Positions 43,578 to 52,139 of a stretch of DNA of 64,000 bases are shown here, piece after piece; the stretch's first letter is position 1; every line of letters starts with the position of its first letter. A program made the translations under genes and the position numbers. Location: assembly GCF_025263565.1 (NCBI RefSeq), contig NZ_CP079865.1, positions 1,984,001 through 2,048,000 of the forward strand, given 5' to 3'. Origin of the DNA: Mycobacterium sp. SMC-8. Its GTDB lineage: Bacteria; Actinomycetota; Actinomycetes; Mycobacteriales; Mycobacteriaceae. Below the pieces are notes generated by a model, which saw nothing but the letters and a program-made list of their open reading frames with translations, searched no databases and was not told the origin of the DNA.

Positions 43578-45024
43578 AGGTGGCCTCGGTCACCTCGGTG
43601 CCGACCTCCCCGTCGAGGGCCAGCACCGTCGGGCCGTCCACCGAGCGGAATGAGAACTTCGGCACCCGCATCTCGTGGTAGAGCGGACTGCGCTCCAGCC
43701 GGCCCAAGATCACCGCGGTCAGGATGCGCAGCCTGCTGAGCCGCTTGCCGGTCTCCAGGATCCGGACGTCCAGCAGGCCGTCGTCCATCCGGGTGCGTCG
43801 CGACGGCGCGAAGCCCGACGGCAGGTAGGTCGAGTTGCCCAGGAAGAACAACGACGTCTGCAGGGTTTTGTTGTCGTAGGCGATCCGCACCGGCTGACCA
43901 CGGCGCAGGGTGTGGAACATGGCGTAGATGCCGGCCAACGGCTTGCCGATCTTGTGCTCCAGCTTCTCCCGGGTGGCCACGAACTGCGGATAGGCGCCGA
44001 TGCTGGCGGTGTTGACCACCATCTGCTTCTCGTTCAGGCACACCAGGTCCACGCACGACACCGAGCCCTGCTGGATGGTCTGGATGGTCTTCGCCGCCGT
44101 GTCGCAGCCGATGTCCTTGGCGAAGTGATTGAACGTGCCCGCGGGGAACACCGCCAGCGGCAGGCCCGCGCCCGCCGCGACCGCCGCCGCCGTGGCGACC
44201 GTCCCGTCACCGCCTCCGACGCCGAGCACCTCGGCGCGCTGTGCGGCCGACTTCAGCACCTCCACCACGTCGTCGTCCTCTTCGAGTTCCACGATCTCGG
44301 CCTGCGGCAGCGCCTCGCGCACCTCGTCGAGCACCCGCGCACCCGTCCCGCTGCCCGACGCCGGGTTGATGACCAGGGTGACTCCCTTACCGTCCGGCCG
44401 GGCGGGCTGCTCGACCCGCAGCGGGTCGGCGGTGGGCAGTCGGGTCTCCACGACCGGCGGGACGACGCGCGCGCCGAGAACCGCGATACCCGCGCCGAGG
44501 CCCAGGCCGGCCAGCACGTCGCCGGGATAGTGCGCGCCGGTCGCAACCCGTGACATCCCGACCATCCCGGCCAGCAGCGCCAGCCCCAGCCCCAGCGGCG
44601 GGCTCTCCAAGCCGACCCCGACGGCGAACGCGGCGGCGCTGGCCGAATGCCCGGACGGCAACGAATTCGAGGTCGGATATCTGCGTGTCCGCCGCGCGAG
44701 CGGAATGATGATCCAGTTCGGCCGCTCCCGCTTCCAGATCCGCTTGGCGCCCTGATTGGTGACCAGGCTCGTCACCCCCAGGCTCAGCACCCCGCGGGCG
44801 GCCCCGCGCCGCGCCGCCGGTGTGCCGAACGCCGCCAGCCCGGCGGCGATGGCGAACCACAGCTTGGAGTGGTCGGCGGCCTTGGTCAGCGTTGGCATCA
44901 CCGCGTCGAGCAACGGGCTCGGCGACTCCGCCACGGCCTCGAAGACTTCGCGGTCCAGTGTGCCGAGGCCGGCCCCGATCTGACGAATCCCACGGCCGCG
45001 ACGTCGCACAGACAAAAGCTCCAT
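43531..45024 (-). CDS. Fusion of PAP2 phosphatase and diacylglycerol kinase-type domain
   Basis: 497 residues from ATG 45024. The N-terminal PAP2 part has KRIWKRERPN, NSLPSGHSASAAAF and SRVATGAHYPGDVLAGL. From about residue 215 the DAGK catalytic domain has VINPASGSGTGAR and LGVGGGDGTVATAA, and then FNHFAKD. One chain can thus both remove and add a phosphate on lipids, with kinase in the cytosol and phosphatase facing out. Related fusions are known in actinobacteria. It is divergent from the ArsR-like gene. Confidence 0.9.
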   Translation of the reverse strand: MELLSVRRRGRGIRQIGAGLGTLDREVFEAVAESPSPLLDAVMPTLTKAADHSKLWFAIAAGLAAFGTPAARRGAARGVLSLGVTSLVTNQGAKRIWKRERPNWIIIPLARRTRRYPTSNSLPSGHSASAAAFAVGVGLESPPLGLGLALLAGMVGMSRVATGAHYPGDVLAGLGLGAGIAVLGARVVPPVVETRLPTADPLRVEQPARPDGKGVTLVINPASGSGTGARVLDEVREALPQAEIVELEEDDDVVEVLKSAAQRAEVLGVGGGDGTVATAAAVAAGAGLPLAVFPAGTFNHFAKDIGCDTAAKTIQTIQQGSVSCVDLVCLNEKQMVVNTASIGAYPQFVATREKLEHKIGKPLAGIYAMFHTLRRGQPVRIAYDNKTLQTSLFFLGNSTYLPSGFAPSRRTRMDDGLLDVRILETGKRLSRLRILTAVILGRLERSPLYHEMRVPKFSFRSVDGPTVLALDGEVGTEVTEATFSAQYRALPVFRPLP

Positions 45025-45051
45025 GACGCCCAACCTACGTGGCACCCGCCA

Positions 45052-45071
45052 TTGACAAATAACTTTGTCAA
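45052..45071. promoter_or_regulatory. Palindrome in the ArsR-like/PAP2-kinase divergent promoter
   Basis: ttgacaaa (45052-45059), taac, tttgtcaa (45064-45071): perfect 8-base arms. It lies 15 bases upstream of the GTG of the regulator gene and 27 bases upstream of the PAP2-kinase ATG. Probable operator of the adjacent HTH protein. Confidence 0.65.
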
Positions 45072-45086
45072 GGTGACGATGGCGAC

Positions 45087-45683
45087 GTGCTGGACGTTGA
45101 GGTGATCGCCGACCCGTCCGCGGCGGCGTCAGCGCTGGACCCGATGCGCAGCAGATTGCTGGCGGAACTGTCCGAGCCGGCCTCGGCCGCGGCTCTTGCT
45201 GCGAAGGTCGGTGTCGCCCGACAGAAGGTCAACTACCACCTGCGTGCGCTGGAACGACACGGCTTGGTCGCTGCGGCCGGCGAGCGCCGCTGGGGCGGAC
45301 TGACCGAGCGGCTACTGGTCGCCACGGCCGCGTCCTACGTCGTCTCGCCGGCCGCGCTCGGTCCTGTCGCGGCCGATCCGGGCAGGGCGCGTGACCGGGT
45401 GTCGGCGAGCTATCTCATCGCGGTCGCGGCCCGCGCCGTCCGCGAGGTCGGCGACCTGTGCCGGGCGGCCCGCGACAACCAGAAGCGGCTTGCGACGTTG
45501 ACGATCGACACCGCTGTGACGTTCCGGTCGGCCGCGGACCGAGCCGCGTTCACCGAGGAGCTGGCGCGCGCAGTGACCGCACTGGCCGCGCGCTATCACG
45601 ACGAAACCGACCCCGGCGGGCGAGCGCATCGCGTGGTGCTCACCGCCTATCCGATGCCGGCCACCGAGCAGAAAAGGACGTAG
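45087..45683 (+). CDS. ArsR-like winged-helix regulator
   Basis: 198 residues. The HTH at about 17-70 (LDPMRSRLLAELSEPASAAALAAKVGVARQKVNYHLRALERHGLV) is typical of ArsR/HTH_20 proteins, and a helical C-terminal extension follows. AGGTGA lies ten bases before the GTG. It is coupled to the SRPBCC gene by a four-base gap; ArsR-SRPBCC pairs are common in actinobacteria, where the second protein may sense or bind a hydrophobic ligand. Confidence 0.88.
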   Translation: MLDVEVIADPSAAASALDPMRSRLLAELSEPASAAALAAKVGVARQKVNYHLRALERHGLVAAAGERRWGGLTERLLVATAASYVVSPAALGPVAADPGRARDRVSASYLIAVAARAVREVGDLCRAARDNQKRLATLTIDTAVTFRSAADRAAFTEELARAVTALAARYHDETDPGGRAHRVVLTAYPMPATEQKRT

Positions 45684-45687
45684 TCAC

Positions 45688-46503
45688 ATGGCATTGAAGA
45701 AGGACGGCGACGGACACCGCTGGGTCGAGATGGAGTTTCTTGTACCCGGCACGCCCGAGCAGGTGTGGCACGCGATCGCCACCGGTCCCGGGATGAGTGC
45801 ATGGTTCACTCCCACGTCGGTCGACGAACGTGTCGGCGGTGCAATCGAATTCGACTTCGGTGGCGGAGTCACCAGCTCTGCGGTGGTCACCGAGTGGCAG
45901 CCTCCCAGCCGACTCGGGTACGAGGAGCGTGACTGGAGCGGCGACGCACCGCCGCTGGCGACCGAAGTGGTCATCACCAGTCACTCCGGCGACCGCTGCG
46001 TGGTGCGCATGGTGCACAGTCTGTTCACCGGCCGCGACGACTGGGACGACGAGATGGAGACCTTCGAGACTGGCTGGCCCGGCTTCTTCGACGTGCTGCG
46101 CGTGTATCTGCGTGACTTCGCCGGGCAGCGCGCCGCCAACGTCTTCGCTGCCGTCGAGCATCCGGGAGACATGGTCCGGGCGTGGTCGGATCTGGCATCC
46201 GCGGTGGGTATCGCGGGACTCGACGTCGGTCACCGGTATGCCACCCCGCCGGGCGTTCCCCAGCTTGCCGGCACAGTCGAATGTGTGCATCACACCGCGG
46301 AGTTCCGCAACGTGATGGTCCGGCTGGATTCCCCCGCCCCCGGGGTCGCAGTGGTGGGCGGCTGCCTGTCCGGCGACCGGGTGAGACTCTCGGTCACCGT
46401 GTACCTGTACGGCGACACCGCGACCGACATTGCAGGCGCAGAAGCGCCGCGCTGGCGGTCATGGATGGCACAGTTGGTGCATGCCGACAGCGTCGCACCC
46501 TGA
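45688..46503 (+). CDS. SRPBCC (AHSA1-like) protein
   Basis: 271 residues. The N-terminal half is a START-like domain (RWVEMEFLVPGTPEQVWHAIATGPGMSAWFTP; GGAIEFDFGGG; VVTEWQPPSRLGYEE; ETGWPGFFDVLRVYLRDF). The C-terminal ~110 residues form a second, less clear domain. It is probably a ligand-binding or Hsp90-activator-like protein and is co-transcribed with the ArsR-like gene. Confidence 0.88.
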   Translation: MALKKDGDGHRWVEMEFLVPGTPEQVWHAIATGPGMSAWFTPTSVDERVGGAIEFDFGGGVTSSAVVTEWQPPSRLGYEERDWSGDAPPLATEVVITSHSGDRCVVRMVHSLFTGRDDWDDEMETFETGWPGFFDVLRVYLRDFAGQRAANVFAAVEHPGDMVRAWSDLASAVGIAGLDVGHRYATPPGVPQLAGTVECVHHTAEFRNVMVRLDSPAPGVAVVGGCLSGDRVRLSVTVYLYGDTATDIAGAEAPRWRSWMAQLVHADSVAP

Positions 46504-46516
46504 CCGACTCCGAAAC

Positions 46517-47182
46517 ATGCTGCGCTGCCTGACGGTTGCGCTGGGCGTCGTCGCGCTGCTAGCTGCACCTGCCGCGCCGCGCGTTTCGGCCGAATTCGCG
46601 CCGTGGTTCGCAAACTCGGTCGGCCCGGCGACCCAGGTGCTCGCCGTCACCGGCACCGGCGGCTCGGACGCCAAACTCGACGTGTGGGAGCGCACCGCGG
46701 CCGGCTGGCAGCCGGTGGCCGGCGGTGTCGGCATCCCCGCCAAGATCGGCGCAAAAGGCATGTCGCCCAACCACTTCGACGGTTCGATGATGACGCCGAA
46801 AGGCATCTACACGCTCGACTTCGCCTTCGGCACCCAACCGAACCCCGGCGGCGGTCTGCGCTACGTCCAGGTCGGGCCCAACCACTGGTGGGACGGCGAC
46901 ATGAAGAGCCCCACCTACAACACCATGCAGGTGTGCGACAAGGCGAACTGCCCGTTCGACACCTCGCTGAGCGCCGGCACCGAGAACCTCGACATCCCGC
47001 AGTACGCCCACGCGGTGGTCATGGGAGTGAACAAGGAACGCATCCCCGGCAAGGGCGGCGCGTTCTTCGTGCACAGCACCGATGGGGGACCCACCGCGGG
47101 CTGCGTGGCCATCGACGACGGCACCCTGGTCAAGATCATGCGCTGGCTGCGGCCCGGCGCGATGATCGCGATCACGCAGTGA
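46517..47182 (+). CDS. Secreted YkuD-fold (L,D-transpeptidase-like) protein
   Basis: 221 residues from ATG 46517. A signal peptide is evident (MLRCLTVALGVVALLAAPAAPRVSA). The catalytic-like motif FFVHSTDGGPTAGCVAIDD carries the His and Cys of the YkuD family; residues FDGSMMTPKGIYTLDFAFG precede it. It could cross-link or edit peptidoglycan, but this short single-domain subgroup lacks the Ig-like domains of mycobacterial LdtA-type enzymes. An ATG further upstream overlaps the preceding gene. Confidence 0.82.
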   Translation: MLRCLTVALGVVALLAAPAAPRVSAEFAPWFANSVGPATQVLAVTGTGGSDAKLDVWERTAAGWQPVAGGVGIPAKIGAKGMSPNHFDGSMMTPKGIYTLDFAFGTQPNPGGGLRYVQVGPNHWWDGDMKSPTYNTMQVCDKANCPFDTSLSAGTENLDIPQYAHAVVMGVNKERIPGKGGAFFVHSTDGGPTAGCVAIDDGTLVKIMRWLRPGAMIAITQ

Positions 47183-47194
47183 CCCGTCGGACGA

Positions 47195-47662
47195 TCAGAT
47201 GTTGAGCGCGCGCCCGGCCTTGACCTTGAAATTCAGCGCCTCCAGGCTCATCGACGCGTCATAGGTGCGGTCGTAACCGGTCTCGCAGATCCGCCAGCCG
47301 GCCGGCGTGCGGCGGTAGCGGTCGTGATAGAAGCCGGCGCCGATCAGCATGAAGTTGAAGTCGGGTGCGATCACCCGGTCCTGCAGGTACCAGATCGCGC
47401 TGGCCTGGTCACCGTCGACGGTGATCTCCGGGTGGTTGACCCGGTGCTCGGTGAGGATCTCCGGGCCCAGCGAGTTGCGCATGAAATTCACCAGGTCGTC
47501 GCGGTTGGTGAAGTGGTGCTCCTCACCGATCGATTCGCCGTAACGGCCGATGACATCCTCGGTGAGCGTGTCGGCGAACTCGTCCCAATGCTTGGTGTCC
47601 AGGGCACGGAGGTAGCGGTACTTGACCTGCTTGATGTCATCGATGTCACTCATGAGCGTCAT
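47195..47662 (-). CDS. SnoaL-like (NTF2-fold) protein
   Basis: 155 residues (or 152 from the ATG at 47653). The N-terminus SDIDDIKQVKYRYLRALDTKHWDEFADTLTEDV is the usual opening of this fold, followed by HRVNHPEITVDGDQASAIWYLQD and FYHDRYRRTPAGWRICETGYDRTY. The family covers steroid isomerases, dehydratases and binding proteins. Function is not set. It is divergent from the Hsp70-like gene across 63 bases. Confidence 0.85.
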   Translation of the reverse strand: MTLMSDIDDIKQVKYRYLRALDTKHWDEFADTLTEDVIGRYGESIGEEHHFTNRDDLVNFMRNSLGPEILTEHRVNHPEITVDGDQASAIWYLQDRVIAPDFNFMLIGAGFYHDRYRRTPAGWRICETGYDRTYDASMSLEALNFKVKAGRALNI

Positions 47663-47725
47663 TGCAGCACACGCGGCGGTGCCTCGGTGGTTGCGGTGGG
47701 CAAATCGTTTAGGGTGGCCTGAATC

Positions 47726-49453
47726 ATGAGCGATGCGTTGGGGCTGTCCATCGGAACCACCAACCTCGCGGCGGCGACAGTCGGCCGGCAGCCGGTGATC
47801 CGGCGTTCAGTGCTCACCCTGTACGGCCACGCCGCCCCCGAGGTCGGTGTGTCCGGCAACCGCCCCGGCGGGGTGGTGCTGTCCGGGTTCGTCGAACGCG
47901 TCGGGGACACTGTTCCGCTGGTCGCCCCCGACGGCGCCTCCTACCCGGCCGCACAACTGGTGGTCGAAGCACTCGAAGCCATGGCCGCGCTTGCCGCGCC
48001 GCAGCCGCCGTCGGACGTCGCGATCTCCGTGCCGTCCTACTGGGGTGCCGAGGCGAGCGCCGCGCTGGCCGACACGCTGCGGGCCAGCGCCGTGCTGACC
48101 CCAGGTGGCGCCGTCCCGCGTCTGATCCCGGACGCCGAGGCGGCGCTGACCGCGCTGAACGCTTACCCGGGCTTGGACCGTCGCGGAGTGGTGGTGCTGC
48201 TCGACCTCGGAGGCGGCGGCACCGGCATCACCCTCGCCGACGCCGCGTCGGCGTTCACGATCATCGGAGGGACCGAACGGTTCGCCGAGCTCGCCGGGGA
48301 CCAGATCGACCAGGCGGTGCTGAGTCACGTACTCGGCGGCGTCGGGGGCGGGGTGGATCCCGAGCAGACGGCGGCGGTCGGGTCGCTGAGCGCGCTGCGT
48401 GAGCAGTGCCGCGCCGCCAAGGAACGCCTGTCGGCGCAGACCGCCACCGAGCTGAGCGTTGCCCTGCCGGGCTATCAGGGCGAGGTCCGTCTGACCCGCG
48501 CCGAACTCGAAGAACTCATCGCGCGTCCCGTCGACGGGCTGTTCGCCGCGCTCGAGCAGGTTCTGATGCGCGCCGGCATCGGCTGGAACAGCGTCTCGAC
48601 GGTTGCGCTCGTCGGCGGCGGATCGGCGATCCCATTTGTCGCAGAACAGGTTTCGCAGCGGTTTCGGGTCCCGGTGGTGGCGACGCCGCGTCCCGCGCTC
48701 GACGCGGCCGCCGGCGCCGCGCTGATCGCCGCGTACGGACGCAGCGCCCAGACAGCCACCGTGGCCACCCCCGAGCAGGACAGCACGTATGCCTTGGCGT
48801 GGTCGCAGGACGACTCGACCGACGACGACGTCGTCCCGTTCACCGGCGAGATCCCCGAACAGCGGCCCAATCCGTATGCGCTGTCCGGCGCCTACGAGAC
48901 CGAGGTCATCCCGCCGGGCGACGGGGACAGCCACGCCGCGGCCGGTCCGCGGCTGCCGCTGTCGGTCACCGGCGTGGTCGCCGCGCTGGCCCTGCTGGCC
49001 GTCGGCGGGGCGGCGATCGCGCTCACGAGCGTGGACACCTCGGAACCCACCACCCCGACACCCGGCAACGTGCCGCTGAGCAGCGCACTGGTGCCCTCGG
49101 CCGAGCCCCCTCCCGCCCCGCCCGAGACGGTCACCCTCTCCCGACAGCAGCCGCCCCCGCCGGAGACGGTCGTTCCGCCGGTGGTGACCACTGCGCCGAC
49201 GGTGGCGCCGACGACCACGACCACGTCGCCGACCACAACCACGACCACGACCACCACGACAACGACGCCGACCACGACGACTCAGCCGACCACCACCACG
49301 ACGCAGCCGACGACTACTCAGCCGACCACGACCCGCCCGACGACGGTGCCGCCGACGACGGTGCCGCCGACGACCAACCCGATGACGACGACCTACGTGG
49401 AGGTGCCGTTCGTGCCGGTCCCCATCCCGATCCCGGTCCCTGACGGCTCCTGA
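47726..49453 (+). CDS. Hsp70/actin-like membrane protein with Thr/Pro-rich tail
   Basis: 575 residues. An N-terminal Hsp70-like ATPase domain (LGLSIGTTNLAAATV phosphate-1 loop, VVLLDLGGGGTGITLAD phosphate-2 loop, VALVGGGSAIPFVAEQV adenosine motif) runs to about residue 345. It lacks the peptide-binding domain of DnaK. After an acidic linker comes one transmembrane helix (VTGVVAALALLAVGGAAIAL, about 412-431), then about 140 residues rich in Thr and Pro outside the membrane. Such tails are often O-mannosylated in mycobacteria. An inside-out ATPase-linked sensor or wall-associated protein is possible. Confidence 0.85.
   Translation: MSDALGLSIGTTNLAAATVGRQPVIRRSVLTLYGHAAPEVGVSGNRPGGVVLSGFVERVGDTVPLVAPDGASYPAAQLVVEALEAMAALAAPQPPSDVAISVPSYWGAEASAALADTLRASAVLTPGGAVPRLIPDAEAALTALNAYPGLDRRGVVVLLDLGGGGTGITLADAASAFTIIGGTERFAELAGDQIDQAVLSHVLGGVGGGVDPEQTAAVGSLSALREQCRAAKERLSAQTATELSVALPGYQGEVRLTRAELEELIARPVDGLFAALEQVLMRAGIGWNSVSTVALVGGGSAIPFVAEQVSQRFRVPVVATPRPALDAAAGAALIAAYGRSAQTATVATPEQDSTYALAWSQDDSTDDDVVPFTGEIPEQRPNPYALSGAYETEVIPPGDGDSHAAAGPRLPLSVTGVVAALALLAVGGAAIALTSVDTSEPTTPTPGNVPLSSALVPSAEPPPAPPETVTLSRQQPPPPETVVPPVVTTAPTVAPTTTTTSPTTTTTTTTTTTTPTTTTQPTTTTTQPTTTQPTTTRPTTVPPTTVPPTTNPMTTTYVEVPFVPVPIPIPVPDGS
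49187..49399 (+). repeat. Low-complexity ACS-codon tract (Thr/Pro repeats)
   Basis: A tract of acg/acc triplets mixed with ccg and cag, coding runs of Thr with PTTTTQ- and TTVPPT-type repeats in the Hsp70-like protein. It is prone to slippage, so its length may vary between strains. Confidence 0.8.
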
Positions 49454-49477
49454 GCTGCGGTTTCGCCGCGTTCTTAG

Positions 49478-49495
49478 TTCTTCCTGCGGGAAGAA
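49478..49495. terminator. Short perfect hairpin after the Hsp70-like gene
   Basis: ttcttcc (49478-49484), loop tgcg, ggaagaa (49489-49495). It begins 25 bases after the stop. With arms of seven pairs it may act as a weak terminator. The remaining 132 bases to the next gene contain a ggggtacccc palindrome and no clear promoter. Confidence 0.4.
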
Positions 49496-49627
49496 ATAGG
49501 GATTTCCCCGATTCCTCAGGGGGGTACCCCACGCATATGTTTGCAGCGTCGGTTCGATCGGCTGCGGAGGGGACAGCCGATCGGGCCGATTCTTTTCGTT
49601 TGAACCAGCTTTCGTCTGAACCAGAAT

Positions 49628-50587
49628 GTGACCATGCCCGTCGAACGGAACACCAAGGTCTCGATAGTCGGCATGGGCAGCGTGGGCACCGCGATCGCCT
49701 ATGCCTGCCTGATCCGCGGTTCAGCCGGAGCGCTGGCGCTGTACGACGTCAACGCCGCCAAAGTGCGCGCCGAGGTGCTCGACCTCAACCACGGCAGCCA
49801 GTTCGTTCCGCACTGCCGGATCACCGGCTCCGACGACATCGCGGCGACGTCGGGTTCGGCGGTCGTCGTGGTGACCGCGGGCGCCAAACAGAAGCCGGGC
49901 CAGAGCAGGCTGGATCTCGCCGCGGCAAACGTCGTGATGGCCCAGACACTCACGCCGCAACTTCTCGAGCACTCGCCCGACGCTGTCGTCGTGTTCGTCA
50001 CCAACCCTGTCGACGTGGTCACCTTCGCCGCCACCCGCGCCGTCGACGCCGCCCCCGGCCACATCTTCGGATCCGGAACGGTGTTGGACTCCAGCAGATT
50101 CCGGTATCTGATCGCCGAACATGCCGACCTGGCCGTCGGAAACGTGCACGGCTTCATCGTCGGCGAGCACGGAGACTCGGAGATCTCCTTGTGGTCGAGT
50201 GTGTCGGTAGGCGGTGTGCCTGCCGCGCGGTTCCGCCGCGACGGTGTACCGGTGTTCGACGAGGACAGCCGGCGCCGCATCTCGGCGGAGGTGGTCAACG
50301 CGGCCTACGAGATCATCGCAGGCAAGGGAGCGACCAACCTGGCGATCGGGCTGTCGTCGGCTCGGATCATCGAGGCGATACTCGGCGACCAGCACCGGGT
50401 GCTGCCCGTGTCCACCGTGCAGCAGGGCGCGCACGGCATCTCCGGCGTGGCGCTCTCGCTGCCCACGGTGGTCACCGCGCACGGCGCAGGCGAGGTGCTG
50501 GAGGTGCCGCTGTCGGATTCGGAACTGGCCGGGCTTCAGGCGTCGGCGGGCACCCTGCTGCAAGCGCAGCAGTCGCTAGGACTTTGA
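49628..50587 (+). CDS. ldh: L-lactate dehydrogenase
   Basis: 319 residues: NAD motif VGMGSVGTAIAYA, the specificity loop AGAKQKPGQSRLDL with Gln where malate dehydrogenases have Arg, TNPVD, GSGTVLDSSRFR and the catalytic His in GEHGDSE. This reduces pyruvate to L-lactate. GTG 49628 or the ATG six bases later may be the start. Its end overlaps the converging gene by 12 bases. Confidence 0.9.
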   Translation: MTMPVERNTKVSIVGMGSVGTAIAYACLIRGSAGALALYDVNAAKVRAEVLDLNHGSQFVPHCRITGSDDIAATSGSAVVVVTAGAKQKPGQSRLDLAAANVVMAQTLTPQLLEHSPDAVVVFVTNPVDVVTFAATRAVDAAPGHIFGSGTVLDSSRFRYLIAEHADLAVGNVHGFIVGEHGDSEISLWSSVSVGGVPAARFRRDGVPVFDEDSRRRISAEVVNAAYEIIAGKGATNLAIGLSSARIIEAILGDQHRVLPVSTVQQGAHGISGVALSLPTVVTAHGAGEVLEVPLSDSELAGLQASAGTLLQAQQSLGL

Positions 50588-51292
50588 CTGCCGTTCGATC
50601 CAGCGCTGCCCCATCTTCGCCGCCCGTGCCAGCGCTCCGCACTCGCCGAAGTAAGCAGCCAGCGCTCCGATCCCGGGCAGCAAGTTGAGCAGCCGGAACG
50701 GCGCACGGGGGTGCGGGCGTTTGGCGACCTCATCGCCGATCGCGTCGAAGAGACCGACGAGGTTCCACACCGCTGTGACGATGCCCGCCGGATTCTGCGG
50801 GATCCGGGCCAGGCGACGGTCTGTGCTCGGCTCGTAGACGATCACCGAGAGGTCGCGGTCGCACAGCACCGACGCCAGCATGCGCACCTGGGTGCGGTGA
50901 TCGGTCACGCCAAGTTCCCGCGCCACCGCGCACAGCACGGTGGCCTGGCTGACGAATCCGAGCAGATCCTGGATCGGCAGCCGGCGGGCCAGGATTCCCA
51001 ACGCCCCGGGGAACGCGACCGCCACGGTGTTCAGCGCACCGACCCGCCAGACCCACCAGTTGATCCGGTCGTGGGCGTCCATGTCGTCCCAGGACCGGGT
51101 GCCGGGAAGGTCGACCGCGTTGAGCAGTTGGCCGATGCCGTCGTCCCGGCGCTTCAGGTCGAGCGGATCGGTGCCCCACAGCACGTCCAGCAGCGGGTTG
51201 ATGATCCGCACCGCGGCGCTCAGCGCGGCGTCCACCCCGGCATCGGTGATCTGCACCGCGGGTGTCGGGATCGTGCTCGGCAGCATGCTCAC
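50576..51292 (-). CDS. Conserved hypothetical protein (238 aa)
   Basis: A mostly helical protein, Trp-rich in the first half (SWDDMDAHDRINWWVWRVGALNTVAVAFPGAL), with moderately hydrophobic stretches (LLGFVSQATVLCAVAREL; LLNLLPGIGALAAYFG) that may be membrane-associated. No family is recognised with certainty. It is transcribed alone, converging on ldh. Confidence 0.7.
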   Translation of the reverse strand: MSMLPSTIPTPAVQITDAGVDAALSAAVRIINPLLDVLWGTDPLDLKRRDDGIGQLLNAVDLPGTRSWDDMDAHDRINWWVWRVGALNTVAVAFPGALGILARRLPIQDLLGFVSQATVLCAVARELGVTDHRTQVRMLASVLCDRDLSVIVYEPSTDRRLARIPQNPAGIVTAVWNLVGLFDAIGDEVAKRPHPRAPFRLLNLLPGIGALAAYFGECGALARAAKMGQRWIERQSKS

Positions 51293-51342
51293 GGTTCCTT
51301 TGATGTCCGGCGAACCTTCAATTCAAACGTGGGCACCGACAG

Positions 51343-52128
51343 CTAGAACTTCAGATAACCGCCGTCAAGACGCAGCACGTCGCCGGTGTGGTACGCGCTG
51401 GCCGGGCTGGCCAGATAGACCGCGACACCGGCGACGTCCTCGGCAGCGCCCCACCGTCGCACCGGCACACGCGGCAACACCCGCGCACGGAACCGTTCGT
51501 CGGTCATGCCCTCGGCGGTCATCTCGGTGACGAACCATCCCGGCGCGATGGTGTTGGCGCGGATGCCGTGCCGCGCGAGCTCGACCGCGAGGCTGTCCAT
51601 CAGCGAGGTCACCCCCGCCTTGGACGCGGCGTAGGCGGGCTGGCGGGGCATACCCTGCAGCGCGCCCAGGCTTGACACCCCGACCAGGCTGCCGCCGCGG
51701 CCGGCCGCGATCATCTGCCGTGCCGCCTCGCGAAGTGTCACGAACACGCCGTCGAGGTCCACCCGCGTCACCTCACGGAACTCCTCCAGTGAGGTGTCCA
51801 GCACCGGGGTGAACGTGCCGCGAACTCCGGCGTTGGCGAAACATGAATCGAGATAACCGAACTCGCTGCGGATGCGCGCCATCGCGTCGGTGACGGCCTG
51901 CTCGTCGGTGACGTCGCAGACCACCGGCAGCACCGGATTGCCGTGACCGCGCAACGAGGCCGCCGCGGCCTCCAGACGCTGCGTGGAACGGCCGAGGATC
52001 GCGACCGTGGCCCCGGCGCGCGCCAGACCCGCGGCCATGCCGAGCCCGAGGCCGGAGCCGCCGCCGGTCACCACGGCCACATGGCCGGTGAGGTCGAACG
52101 GGTTGCGCGGCGCGGCGGTGTCGGTCAC
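51343..52128 (-). CDS. Short-chain dehydrogenase/reductase
   Basis: 261 residues from GTG 52128. Motifs: VTGGGSGLGLGMA, NAGVRG, VSSLGALQGMPRQPAYAASKAG (Ser, Tyr, Lys), TIAPGWFVTEM and LRLDGGYLKF. The frame continues far upstream but there overlaps the monooxygenase gene, so the GTG 11 bases past that gene's stop is taken. Probably one operon with the FAD monooxygenase. Confidence 0.9.
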   Translation of the reverse strand: MTDTAAPRNPFDLTGHVAVVTGGGSGLGLGMAAGLARAGATVAILGRSTQRLEAAAASLRGHGNPVLPVVCDVTDEQAVTDAMARIRSEFGYLDSCFANAGVRGTFTPVLDTSLEEFREVTRVDLDGVFVTLREAARQMIAAGRGGSLVGVSSLGALQGMPRQPAYAASKAGVTSLMDSLAVELARHGIRANTIAPGWFVTEMTAEGMTDERFRARVLPRVPVRRWGAAEDVAGVAVYLASPASAYHTGDVLRLDGGYLKF

Positions 52129-52139
52129 GGGGGGTGACC

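Noticed and set aside
49187..49399. Short regular repeats that might be a CRISPR array
   Set aside because: The repeats are in-frame Thr/Pro codons without unique spacers; no cas genes are present.
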